Assembly: GCA_031472005.1 (NCBI GenBank)
Contig: PZJY01000010.1
Coordinates: 992,001 to 1,056,000 of the forward strand
Length of the DNA: 64,000 nucleotides
Reading direction: 5' to 3'
Source of the DNA: Tetracladium setigerum
Taxonomy: Eukaryota > Ascomycota > Leotiomycetes > Helotiales
A program made the translations under genes and the position numbers. The notes beneath the pieces are model-generated. The model saw only the letters and a list, made by a program, of their open reading frames with translations, ran no database searches and was not told where the DNA came from. Positions 24,277 through 36,010 of the stretch are shown one piece after another; position 1 is the first letter of the stretch, and each line of letters starts with the position of its first letter.

Positions 24277-24970
24277 GGCAAGGCGAGCACTGTAATGCAG
24301 GTACGGAAGGAAAGGGTGTGGACAGCCCGAGATTCAGGAACAGAGTGTTAGCTGTTGTTTATGTAGTAAGATACTGTTGTGTTGCCTGTTCGGTGAAGGT
24401 GCCTGGCACGAATGAGTGGTGGCGAAGTGCGCAGTGCCGTGCCTGTTCTTGTGTTCTGTCTGCACGGTCTGAAACATGGAGATTTCAAGACATCAGGCTG
24501 CCGTGGAATTGATTTGTGCCTTGTGAATCAGCCAGTCCAGTCACTGAAATAAATCGACCACCCTAAGAATACTGTATTCCTTCTCTCGTATTTTCGACAG
24601 CAACGTGTCCTTATACATATGTGTTCAGTCCTTTGCCCTATGAAGACGCCTTCATTCTTCATAATCTCGTTGCTGGGATCAAGGGACTAAGTGGCGGCGT
24701 CTGGAGTCTGGGGGATTCGTATCCTCATCGTGTTATTGGCAGATTCAAGCTCTTTCTTGTGATCTCATATGTTCGGAAAATTAATTGCTATGATTTCGAC
24801 GATAGGATCTGCTCTTACCCCTATGCTGCCGCAACTGACGCAGTACATATAATACCAAGAGATTTTTGAGATATGGGCGTGATTGGCCGAACGCATGAAA
24901 TCAGCAGCTTTGATTGGTCAGACTCAGTCGATTGATTGAAGTCTCACTAATCTCGCTTTCAACCTTGTTG
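24277..24970. other. intergenic, boundary of the accessory island
   Basis: This is upstream of the F-box gene. I see no conserved frame. From about 24.96 kb duplicated and decayed sequence starts, so the island boundary is placed near here by eye. Confidence 0.45.
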
Positions 24971-25111
24971 ACTTCATCCTTGCCAGCGGCAGCAGATGCT
25001 GGAATTACGCTCTTTTTTGATTGGAAGCGAAGATGAGGTGTTCATTTGCTCGTCAAATTTGTTCGACAAGCCAGAAAACAACGCTCGAAGAATTGGTAAC
25101 ATCCCTAGCTC

Positions 25112-25371
25112 TTTGGTGGCAAATGTCCAAAAATGCTTCTGTGGACTTCGGGGGGGCAAGAAAGGTTGTAGCCTGCGTAGAGGCGAGTTGGCGAAGAGAA
25201 ATATAATCCGCGTTGCTTCGATTGTTCGAAGATTAATTACCCTCCGCAGCCTTTTTGGTGGTAAATGTCCAAAATGCTTCTGTGGACTTCGGGCGGTGGG
25301 GAGCAAGAAAGGTTATAGCCTGCGTAGAGGCGATTTGGCGAAGTGAAATATAATCCAGGCTGCTTCGATCG
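25112..25371. repeat. two-copy tandem duplication, about 142-nt period
   Basis: The segment at 25112-25228 is repeated at 25254-25371. Both start TTTGGTGG(C/T)AAATGTCC, share TGCTTCTGTGGACTTCGG, then GCAAGAAAGGTT(G/A)TAGCC and end with a TGCTTCGAT(T/C)GTT block. The copies differ by scattered substitutions and small indels, so the duplication is not recent. Confidence 0.85.
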
Positions 25372-25399
25372 TTGCTGTATTCGATTCGAGCCAAGGAGA

Positions 25400-26110
25400 G
25401 AACGTAGGTCAGATCAGAACTGAACAACAGGATTTGGTTGATGCGACGACACGGTCTCCAGTCGAAGCCAGAGAATGGCATGCGTCTTGAAGACAACTCA
25501 GAACTTCAACATTGATGACTTCGATGTTAGGGTCTTCTTTGTGGGGGAAGCTTTGACGGTAGGACGAGATGGTTGTAAACCAACCGTAGAAGCTGCGGAT
25601 CCGCCATGTTTGGATACTGGCGCTCGAGTGTGGAAACTTGGGAAGGATTGAGAGGGACCAAGGGGAGAAGGTCGAGTAAGGTAGGTCGAGTAAGGTAGGT
25701 CGAGAGAGATCGAGGCCAGCGGAGGATAGAATAGCGCTGAGCAAGATGTTGGATGGGAACCTAGGTTTGAGAGATATTGAGAGGGCGAAAAGTTGCGTAG
25801 GCAGGGAATCATCTTCTTCCCTGAAAAAACAAATATCGGCCTTGTTAGAGCGAGAGCTTCGTGATTCTCTAAAACTTACGTTAGATGGAGTGTTTTCTCC
25901 CCAATTCTGCTCATTAGAAGACACAGACAGGCTCAAGTCTTCTAAGGGATCGAGAGATGGATAAAGGATATCGCAACCGTCGAAGATCGAGACATCAAGG
26001 GTTGAAAAGTTAGAGGTTAGGTATTGAGGTAGAATGGTCGAAGGATTGAAAGGTTGAATAGTTGAGGAGATAGAGAAACAGCAGTAGAGCCTGAGGAACA
26101 ACAAATTCGC
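25400..26110 (-). pseudogene. internally deleted relic of the SF1 helicase gene
   Basis: The minus strand keeps an open frame (26104-25409) whose two ends match two distant parts of the intact helicase gene. Its C-terminal end reads VVASTKSCCSVLI, matching VVASTKSFCSVLI of the helicase P-loop; the DNA at 25415-25451 matches about 31 of 37 positions with 32966-33000. Its upstream half (25.66-26.15 kb) matches the polypyrimidine leader of the intact gene (35.1-35.5 kb), including GTTGAGGAGAT(G/A)GAGA and CGCTAG(T/C)CCGAAAA. In the intact gene these two parts lie about 2.1-2.4 kb apart; here they are a few hundred bases apart, so the N-terminal region has been deleted. Everything after the P-loop is lost. 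It is probably non-functional. Confidence 0.7.
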
Positions 26111-28600
26111 GCTAGCCCGAAAATGAGACTTTCTACTGTGTATGTACTCTTAAAGTGGAAGTGACGACGTCTTGGCTTGATATATACACAGCCCACATGA
26201 ATTAAAAAGAATTGATTGGAGTCAGATTGGATGCATGTGTGTGTGGTTTTGAATTATATTGACTAGGTGCGAGAATAAATATACCTTAAATATATAATTT
26301 AGAGAAGACGCGCGTTAACCTTTGTTGAGAAAATGGCATGCTTGAATATATAAATATAATGTTGGGTATCCGACGAGGATACAGAGGGAAAAACATTCAA
26401 ATACTTCCTAGCGGAGATATCATGCACCCTCCAACGGTCTCCCTCCTGTACCGGCCCGGAAAGGCAGACCCAGAGTCACGCATGGGGAGTATAGGTGGGA
26501 GGTCATTATTAAGTTCATACTCGGCTCCAGAAAAGAGATAAAAGACAAGAGAATGATTGTTAATTCCTAGCGTGTTGTCTAATGGTACTTATTTCTAGTG
26601 AGAATAACATAATCCAAATAGGGGTGAATAAAGGAGGGTAGTAATAATCAATGTGATGGGACCTCCCCAAATTTTGACTACTTGACGATCGAGCTACTTT
26701 CGAGCGAACTGTCGAGTTCGGCGTGATAACTCTTGTAGCATATCCATTTCCGCCGGGATCACAGAGTACCCTAGCATCTAAGGAGCATGTCAGCTGGGTG
26801 ATGAAGTTGCTTGCCTCCGCACTCACTCTTTTCAGGACTATATGCGTACATTAAATGTACACCTCCAACTTTAAGGAGAGAGTGCGTTCCAAATGTGTGA
26901 TAACCATTATTGCGTCCGTCTCTACTATTCTAGGGTTGTAAACACGAGAGGGAAATGATAATATATACGAAAAGATCGAGACTGGACAAGGTAATATCCC
27001 AATTTATTTATAATAGGCTGATAGACCTGTTAGAAAATCGGCGAGAGTGTCCCAGTATCTGTTTGAGAATTACTAGTCATACTATTCGAAGAATAAAGAT
27101 CTTTCACGTGGTTGTAACAGAACTAAACGGGAAGTGAATCGGGATGTCATGATCGTAGGTGAGAAGCGGTAAGAATAGGGATGAAGTATAAATAATAATT
27201 ATTGACTGGGGTGATCCGAGAGCCATATGAGGGCATTATATATGTCTAAATTTGATGGACCCAAAATTATCGCATTTGCGTCGTTGAACAGAGCCACAAA
27301 CAGAGCTACAAGCAGGGACACAAGCAGGGACACAAGCGTAAACCATCGTGACATGTGAAATCTTGGTGAAATGTGTGAATGACAAGGTCCAACATATTGT
27401 CTTCATGTTTGACCCGCAGAGTATTTGTGACGGCTGTGGATATGTCTCTTAATCTCAGTTTGCATAACCTCCATACTGACGCTATTAGCCCATTTCACCT
27501 ACCAAGCTCCCTTGTTATTCTCCCGACGAAATCTTTTAGGGCTTCATATGCACGTTGGAATGGGCCGCATTCCCCAGCTTGGATCGATGTGTTCCATATG
27601 CATCGAGGAGCGTAGGCTTCTTTTCTGGCTGATATATTGACGTATCTATGATAACAGGATAGCTTGATAAATCTATTATAACCCGCTAAAGTGGAAGATC
27701 CGAGCTCCTTCGGTTGGTTGTACTTGTGGCAGCATATATTTCTACATCGCTAGGGAATTGAATATTTAACTGAATCTCGTTGTGTAAAACATCCCTGTGG
27801 CCACTGTTTTCCCATTCCATACCCGGAATCCACTCGTTATAGCTCTGCCGAAATTTGTTTAATATTTTACATCGAGTATCCTAGAGGACTGTATGCCAAA
27901 AGCTTTTGATATTCGAGGGATGCGACGAGTCGGAGGCTTGCTTTCTTCCTGATTTTCAATCTGACATCGACGCTCCACGGGGTTTTGTCTGTCCGACTGA
28001 TTGATGCTGTATTTGTGATTGACTTCGAGGCCGGCCTCGAGGCTCCCATACCTCCTGCTGTTCCACATTGACGACTTCACACGCAACCCTGTTATTAAAG
28101 AAATAGTCAGTCGAAATTGCAATTATGATATGAAATTTTCTGTGTACTAGCCACGATGGATATTGGCGGTCGAATCTTTAGATGTTCTCAATGAAGAAGA
28201 AGCTGAAGGTCTCGAGGGAAAGAAGGGATGTTGCGGCTAGTGAATTGAAAGCGAGTCGGGATATCAGCAGCGGAAAGTTATTTTCTTCTTGCGAGGGAGG
28301 GTACGTTCCAGATTAATATGGTAACTCTTATTGCGTCTGCATTGTTTCCATCATCGCCTTATTTATAGTATTTAGCATCTAGAGGAAAACATCTTATTGT
28401 CAGCCAATACACCCAGCAACCGTGAGGTTTATTAAAGTAAGACTTATATATCCTTCAACTCTAACCACATCTCTTGGCCAGATACCTATAACAATTCCAA
28501 TCTATTACCAGTCCTTATATTATTAATACCACGAGCATCCCAAATATGCTCTCCAGTCCGAGAATAAATCGATTTCCTTCGGACCCAACTTCGACACTGC
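26110..28600. other. decayed, AT-rich island DNA
   Basis: No intact gene. The stretch looks AT-richer than its surroundings and holds repeat relics. One is a short Ulp1-like gene fragment (listed separately). Another is a dispersed repeat: about 58 nt at 26873-26930 resembles 28291-28349, sharing GTTCCA, TAAC...TATTGCGTC. A short tandem ACAAGCAGGG occurs near 27305-27340. A frame at 27859-28122 (minus) is not recognisable. The appearance fits old transposon or duplicated DNA hit by RIP, which I infer but did not measure. Confidence 0.5.
26771..26820 (-). pseudogene. short relic of the Ulp1-like gene
   Basis: On the minus strand the sequence encodes EASNFITQLTCSLDAR, matching EARSFITQLACSVNAR of the intact Ulp1-like gene at 42260-42306. 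About 39 of 47 DNA positions agree. Similarity fades on both sides, and the surrounding frames carry stops, so only a splinter of the C-terminal half remains. It lies just beyond the 5' end of the helicase relic. Confidence 0.6.
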
Positions 28601-29596
28601 CGTAATTTAAATCGTCGCCTCCTCATGTTTTGTGATGCTAGAGGGAAAAGATGTGTAGATCGAGTAAAGGCACGTCTCGCATATAGTTCTGCCGGCCGTG
28701 ACGCCCGCTGGATCGAACTGGAAAAGCGACCGTGTCAAGAAATAGGAGGGTTGCTGGACGTCGCGGTTAAGGATAAGGTGTCTCTCCCAGCGGCAGGAAA
28801 TCGAAGGAAGGCGAAGGAGGGAGAGGATGCAAGGTAGCGAACAAAGATAGGTCTTGCTGATAAGTTCGGTCGACGTCCTATATGCCGGTTGGAACTGGAA
28901 GATCAGATCTCCTAATGAAGGTAACAATCGCTGTGTCATCACGTCAAGCTAGAAGGCGTGTCGCTCTTGATGGCAGATGATGGTGAGAAGGATGGATGGA
29001 AAGTATGTATTGGATGGAGCCAAGACAAATCTTGCACCTGATTTTGCTCGCTGTTACTTTTCTTGGTTGGCAGAGGTAAAGTGTACGTGGGTTGGAGGAG
29101 GAGAAGAGGCAGAGAGTAGAAGGATAAGAGGAGAGAAGTGCTTCTAAAATGTTTAATTTTCATGAAAGACAGACAGTTTTTTTTTTGGTTCGCACTCTTC
29201 ATTATGCTATTATCTAAAGAAAAGAAGAGCAAGGGCAACTTTTCTACAGCAGGCGTAAACTGTAATCTTGATTGCTCAAGTGTCCCGATCCTGCTGTAAA
29301 CTATCTAATCCATCACCTCCCCAGCAAATGTCCCATTCCATGCAATGAGAAAAATATCCACCACTACGTCCAATTGACGAATCCAGCCGAGAAGTCCTTA
29401 AAAGAGAAAGTGATAATCGAAACTCGATTGAAGTACAAGTCTGTAGGAATCCGATCCCGCTAATTGAGAGGAGAAAGGCCCACACAGTCAGGGTTGAGAA
29501 TGAGTGATGCAAGTAAGAGATAGAAGGTAAAGCCATCGTAAAGCATCAGGTTGTCTTTGGTCCAAAGCGAAGATGAGGAAGGACATAATCTGGGCT
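28601..29596. other. 3' flank of the helicase gene, no supported gene
   Basis: Short frames on both strands (for example 28607-28942 and 28939-29238, minus) have no recognisable motifs. The last few hundred bases are presumably the 3' untranslated region of the minus-strand helicase. Confidence 0.45.
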
Positions 29597-32500
29597 CTAT
29601 CTAGCTGGATCTGTGTTGTGCTCAGCAGCTGGCACTGATGGAGTCTCAACAACCTCGCTCGCAGTCGCATTGGAAGCTGGTACTGATGGAGTCTCAACGA
29701 CCTCGCTCGCAGTCGCATTGGAATCATCCTTGGTAACGATAGCTGGGTCTGTGTTGTGCTCAACAGCTGGTACTGATGGAGTCTCAACAACCTCGCTCGT
29801 AGTCGCATTGGAATCATCCTTGGTAACGATAGCTGGGTCTGTGTTGTGCTCAGCAGCTGGCACTGATGGAGTCTCAACAACCTCGCTCGCAGTCGCATTG
29901 GAATCATCCTTGGTAACGATAGCTGGGTCTGTGTTGTGCTCAGCGGCTGGTACTGATGAAGTCTCGGCAATCTTGACTGGGCGTTGAAACTTGATCGGGA
30001 CATTCTTGATCTCGTCATTGCTTGGAGTAGCAGGATTGGCAGCGTTTGACTTGAAGTGTCGACCGTCGATGCCTGGGCCGTAAACCTCGTAGAAGGAATC
30101 TGTCCACTCTGCCATGTCCACCTTGTTCCAACGGACACTATCATTCATGCCTTCATCCACACCTGCGAACTCCTCGATCATATCAGAACTGAGCTCCAAT
30201 ACTTCAATGCTAGTCCCGTGCCAATCTGCTGATCGTATGACTGGTACCGTTTCCAAACGGTTCCAGAAGGCATAATTATTTGGGGCTACTGCACGCGGGA
30301 CACGATTCTTGATGTAGCATATGCGGTACACGCCATCATTGTCGATGAAGGGGAAGCACCGAACGAAATTGTTGGGTGCGAGCTTCATCAACAACGACGG
30401 GTTTTGCGCACCAAACATATCTGGGATTAGACCAGGGGCCATTGCAGGCATCACGAAAACACCATCGAAATCCTGTGCCTCTTCATTGTGTGGGGTAAGC
30501 CAATGAACAGATTTGGACATGTAATGGTCGCCTGCATTTGGCTTCCAGGCGGATAGATTTTCAGTGATTGCGCGCTCGCGTCGACTCTCGAGGGTTGACT
30601 TGTGGATGTCGATGAGTGCAAACTGTGCGTCTATCAATGTCTGCTTATTCTCGGGAGTTTCATCGCCGTCGAAGACCGCATGCAGGTTTTCCATGTGCTG
30701 AAGCTGCTCTGGAGTTGCCAATTTTCTGGATAGTTCCATCGCATAATACAGCTGGTAAGCCTCTTGATCCCGGGTAGATGGAGCATAGGTTGGAAGATCT
30801 GCCAGCTGGATCTGCATTGTTGTGCGAACTGGCTTCACTGGACGGTCAATGTGTGACACAGAGGGCGCGAAATCGGTCTGCGAAGCTTCTCCTGCAGCTA
30901 TCTTTCTCTTCGTCTCCACATGTAAACCACCTTGAACGGGGTAGAAGGAGGCATTGGTCATCGTCAATGGGACCTTGCATTGACTCTCCTTGTGGTTTCC
31001 GCTACAGCGAGGGCATACAAAGGAGACCGTGCATGCCTTCGATCGATGGCCACTCTCGCCGCATCTGAAACAGGTTGCCTGGGGACATTGGTCGGCGTCG
31101 TGTCCACACTGCTTGCACTCGGGGCAGTATTCAACCTCGTAGGACAAGTGTCTGTCAGACTCACAATGCTTGCATGTCTTGCCGTCAAGGTTTATGCCAT
31201 CTGCATCCTTGGTGCTGGGGTCGATCATACGAACTCGGCGAGGAGCGTTGCAATCCTTCGAAAGATGCTGTGTAGAAGAGCACTTATAACAGGGGCGATT
31301 GGTCTTGACAGGACAATCCGCACGCATGTGCCCCAGCTCATCGCAATTCTTGCATCGCAGCGTCTTCGGAGCCTCGACGCTCGACTTCATCCCAAATCGT
31401 TGACACATAACTTGAAGATCTGCCCAAATCTTGACGTGGCGCATCTGCAACAATTCCATCAACGAACTGGCCTCATATTCGGAGGGATCTGTTGACTTGG
31501 ATGGCATCAAGATCGTTATGCCAAACCGATGACGAGTCAAGCTTACAAGCAAGTTCTTCTCATCGCCAGTAAATGATTGAATCTTGCGAGTGTTGGTCAG
31601 ATCCAGGATCACAAAGTCCACGGTCTCTCCTTGTGCCACTGCGACTGTCATAGACGAGAACCGCTTGTCATTAAGCTCGGCATCGATGAAGAGCTGCATC
31701 TTGTCACTCTGGCACTTGTATGGACTGATGTGTGCGATTGAAATCGACTTTGGATCGAACCATTTGAAAGGCACTGGTGGTTCAGCTGCAGTGTCGTTCC
31801 AATGATAACCAGCGTCGCCTGATGTATCGGAATCGTTGACGAAGAAAGTACCTGATAGAGGTCGAACATTTGGTATAGCATCCAACATGTTCTTTAACAC
31901 CTTCATCTGCTTGAGCACCAACAGCATATGAGCTTCATTGAAAAGAGATGTGCCGCCAGCCTCGATCTCGTGTCTACTGTTACTAACCTCGACGAAGGCA
32001 ATGTTACGGTCGAGTTGGTACAGCTCCTTGTGTAAACGACGGGAAAGCTGGATCTTTGGCATATCGGTGGTGGTTGAATGCGCATCTGTCATGGTCTGGT
32101 TGTAGAATCTGCTGGAGATGAATGTGGTCAAGGATGGGGTGTACATTCTGAGCTGCTGGTTCAATACCATTGGATTTGGGACATTGTTTTTGTGCGAGCG
32201 TTCAAGAATCGTGCAGCGATTTGTCAATTGAAACACAGACCAGAAACCACCTTCCATTCCGAAAGGATCATATGGGCCTGGCTGCTTCAGGTCGCCATTG
32301 GAGATCCACACCTTGGCATCGTAGGCACCCATCAAAGCCATGCTAACAGTAGGAGGGCGAACGCCGGCCTCGTCCTCCATGAAAAAAGCACACTTATTGA
32401 TTGCAGTGTGAACCACCTCTCGAAGTGCTTGTGCAGGGGTTGTAACCACAATGTGTGCAGACTGTAATGTATCAATCATCAAACTCTTGATGAGGGCCCT

Positions 32501-35114
32501 GACTTCAACGAGAGCAATCGATGAGTTGTCGGGATTTTCTGCCAGGCGTTCCATAGCAGTGTATAGCGGCAGGTATGTAGTAGTCTTGCCTTTTAAATAT
32601 CTTGCCATCATGGCCTGGTGCAGATAGAGGTTTTGGCAGGCACTGCTGAAGCGAGGGTCGCCCTTCTTGCGATATTCCTCCGATTCATGACCCTTGGCAT
32701 CGAGGAATGCGTGCGAAGTAAATTCAAGGAGATCCGTATCAACTGCGTCCATCTTCGCAATGAATCTCTGTGGCAGGTTGAACGAAGAGAATTTCGACTT
32801 CTCCACTTCCAAGGACCCAACACGAACAATAACAATGCTAGGAATACCTTGTCGATTGACTTCTTCCTCGGCCTTCAAAGCAAGCGAATCGGTTCCCTTG
32901 TTCGTCTCGGATACCATCACTGATTTGTGCAAACTTGAACCAGCCAAGGCGAGCACGCAGATGAGGACCGAACAGAAGGATTTGGTTGATGCAACTACAC
33001 CATGGACGGGGACAAAACCGTGGTGGATCTCCTTGAGTGCTGAGACGAAAGCAGTGCGTTGGGAAGAGGTTAAGGTTCTCAATCGCGACTCCCAATCAGC
33101 AGGTGCATACTCACTGAAGTAGTCAACCTTTGGAAAGGGCAAGGAATCGTCAAATGCCAACAGGTACTTGGACAAATGAGATTGAGTGTTTGTGGCACAC
33201 AGCTTGTCATCTCGTTGGCAGAACAGATTGAAGCAGCGGATGACATCCTTGTACATCTGCGAGGACATGTTTGGCACGAGTCTGACTTCGTACTGCGGGG
33301 CACCGTCCACGTTATCGAAGAACGACTTTTTGGTTGTTCCATGTATCTCATGTGAATGAATGACGGTATCAACGTGACGTTCCTTGCCCTTTGGTCCACG
33401 CCATCGGAAATCCAGACCGCGTTGCCAAATAACTTGAACTCGACCTGGTGGTAGGTCTCTCTCAGGTTTGACTACCACACCGGTCATGGTCTTGAGGTAC
33501 TCGATGTCACGCTCGAGATTGTATGCAGCTTCTTGATCATCGGTCATAGGCTTGCCGAAAATGGTGTGTTGGAATTGTTCGCTGTCATCCGTGTATTCGG
33601 CGAGAATGAGATTTCCATCCTTGTCATATTGTGAATGTAGATCCTCCTTGGTTCTGTCAGGCTTCGCATCATAATCTGTGTATTCAGAGACTTCCAAGAT
33701 TTCGAGGTGGTGAAAGGTACCTCTCAGGATATCACCAGGCTTTGGCTTCTCGAGTGGTGATTCTCTGATGTCGATGATGCTATAGTATGACTTTGGGAGA
33801 TTGTTGTCAAATGCCGACACCTTTGCATTCGAACCTGGGATCGCTGTCAAGGTCGCCATGAACTTGTGATCTTTGACTTGTCTTGCCTTCACCTTTTCGA
33901 GAAGATGCTTCTCATTCTCAACGTACACATGCGGGACTGCCATGTCGAGTTTGTTGCCAAAACGATGCTGTTTTGCAGCGATGAAACCCGGTGCCTCTAG
34001 TGGAGGGCGCTCATTTGGAGGAACGATGTTACCAATATTGAGAGCGTGGACGTTAGGAGAATCCTTGATCCAGTGAAGACTTGGGTTAGATTGACGATCG
34101 GCATTGACCTTCTCCATGAATGGTCTGAAGACACAATCGATAAATTTAGTCTTGATGACAAGCGAGACCATCAAGGATTGGTTATTGGAGCATTGGGATG
34201 TGATATGATTGACATAATGATTCATCTTTTCGTCCAATTCCAAACTGACCAACTTCGGGATCGTAGTATTACCAAGTTGTAATTGTGTGGTATCGAGCTC
34301 GAACTGCAGAAGAGATTTTTCGTCACAGTCGATCTTCCAGTTGGGATTCTGCTCTTTGAACGAGGCGGGAATTGAATTTTCGTCAATATGAACAATCTTC
34401 ATGTTGCTGATGCCTTGAGCCCAGGCGGTGATACGGAAAGTGTAAGTCTCTTCGCCATGTGGGTTGAATTGCAGATGGGTTTGTCCCTTCTCGACGAGCT
34501 TTCGACTGGCCTGGAGCTTGATTTCGAGCCTGGAATTCAGAGAGTCTGTGTAGATCGGAACGATCTCTGTGACAGGGTCGAGCTTTGTACTGGTGCCGCG
34601 TAATGTGAGTTGTGCAAGGCGGCCAAATGTGCGACCGTTGAAATCCGCAGCCGTGATATAATCCAGAACACGTTGGTAAAGGCGTGGAAACTTGAAACCA
34701 TCCTCTTGGTAGATAGCGTCTGTGTCGATGTTGTCATCTTGGCCACCGTTCTCAAACTCATTGAGGTTTTCAGCCTCATTGGAATTTTCAGCCTCGTTGG
34801 AATTTTCAGCCTCGTTCCAATTTTCAGCCTCGTTGGAATTTTCAACCTTGCAAAAAATGTCAGCCTTGTTGATTTCTGAGCCTTGTGGATCAGCCTCGCC
34901 TATCCACAGAATAAACTTACAGGATGGTTGTTTGCCCAGTCATCAGCAGCGGTTGTATTGAATCCCTGCTCATTTGGAGTGAATTCCTTACAATATAATA
35001 TTAATATTGTGTGTTTTGCGGTTTGTGAGAATGGGAACTTACCTGGTTCTCATCATGCGTCCAAGGACCGTTAGGCGGTGGAGTAAACTCCTGAACGGGA
35101 TCGTCCCACGCCAT
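29597..35114 (-). CDS. UPF1-like SF1 helicase with CCHC zinc knuckles
   Basis: Very large protein (about 1,830 residues). Exon 1 is 35114-35043 (starts MAWDDPVQEFTPP), then a 56-nt intron, then one long stretch to 29597. N-terminus: repeated NSNEAE hexapeptides (about 34770-34870). Helicase core: degenerate P-loop GVVASTKS near 33000, DEAG at about 32370 followed by GDLKQPGPYDPFG (motifs II/III), LNQQLRMYTP near 32150 (motif IV), and DFVILDLTNTRK with LVSLTRHRFG near 31530-31620 (motifs V/VI). Then roughly six zinc knuckles such as CKNCDELGHMRADC and CFRCGESGHRSKAC (30985-31375), a long unrecognised region, and a C-terminal 30-residue tandem repeat. The join between the segments around 34915 is unclear: it would need a 21-nt intron or one missing base. 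Family relatives act on RNA; the role here is unknown. Confidence 0.85.
29600..29975 (-). repeat. 90-nt coding tandem repeat in helicase C-terminus
   Basis: Three full and one truncated copies of a 30-residue unit, beginning AEHNTDPAIVTKDD and ending SEVVETPSVPA, fill the end of the helicase. The copies differ at only a few positions (T/A, V/A), so the array is young or kept homogeneous. The truncated copy lacks the first 14 residues. Confidence 0.9.
34765..34860 (-). repeat. 18-nt coding tandem repeat in helicase N-terminus
   Basis: About five copies of an 18-nt unit encode (E)NSNEA/ENWNEA/ENLNEF hexapeptides, an acidic low-complexity segment ahead of the conserved N-terminal region of the helicase. 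Confidence 0.85.
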
Positions 35115-35538
35115 CCTGCTCGGCGAGAGACGTGGGTAGATCGAGGTCTTGGAGGCGATCGGATGATAGACGGAAGGTGATTGTGATTGTAAGAGATCGA
35201 GAGGTGGAGGGTTGACGGATTGAGGATGAGGAGTCGAGATGGAGGGAGTTGAAGGAAGAGGGGAGGAGAAGTAGGTTGGAGGAAGAAAGAGATTGATGAT
35301 CGATGAAAAGAACGAGCTTGGAGATCGAAAAATCAAATGTTGAAGGTTGGAGGTTGGAGATGGAGGTGGAGGAGTTGAAGAGTTGAGGAGATGGAGAGAA
35401 GGCGAAGGCGAAGCTTGGTGGGTGACAAGACGTCGCTAGTCCGAAAACAGAATTCCGCTTTTGATTGTTTACTCTCGAATCGAGGTGAGGAGGAGAAGGT
35501 GAGGAGGAGGAGATGATGAGATAAGTGATGAGAAAAAA

Positions 35539-35803
35539 GGACGGGCGTCGATCCCTATCCAAACGGCGTTATGAGGTAGCCCGTGTTCGCCACGACACAG
35601 GCTCGCCCTCACAAGTCAAGTATGATTCCGTTGAGTTGACCGGATTTGAGTTGATTGTAGAAAAGTGTGATTTGAAGAAGAAAAAAAGAGGACGGGCGTC
35701 GATCCCTATCCAAACGGCGTCATGAGGTAGCCCGTGTTCGCCACGACACAAGCTCGCCCTCACAAGTCAAGTATGATTCCGTTGAGTTGACCGGATTTGA
35801 GTT
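35539..35803. repeat. 114-bp direct repeat, nearly identical copies
   Basis: The sequence at 35539-35652 recurs at 35690-35803 with two substitutions in 114 positions, separated by a 37-bp A-rich spacer (151-bp period). The unit runs from GGACGGGCGTCGATCCC to CCGGATTTGAGTT and is more GC-rich than its surroundings. A much more diverged third version may lie at about 36790-36885 (GGCGTC...GAGGTAG...GTGT). Confidence 0.9.
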
Positions 35804-36010
35804 AAATAAATGAGCGACTGCAACCACAAGTACACGAAAGCGAGGAGGGAGTTGTGAAGACGCGTGACTTGAGAGGGGTCGAGTGCACGACCACGAAACG
35901 GTTGCGGCGGCGTTGAGTTAACGTTGCTGTCCGGGGTGTGGAGTGGGTTGTTTGGGGGTTGGTTTCGGGGGTTTGGTGGTAGGTGTGGGATTGTTGGAGG
36001 ATTTGAGTTT

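Noticed and set aside
29613..29987. 124-codon plus-strand repeat protein
   Set aside because: It is the antisense of the helicase C-terminal repeat array; the repeat keeps both strands open.
34900..34925. 21-nt intron (GTAAGT...GATAG) in the helicase gene
   Set aside because: It is far below the minimum spliceable length in fungi; a missing base or another gene structure is more likely.
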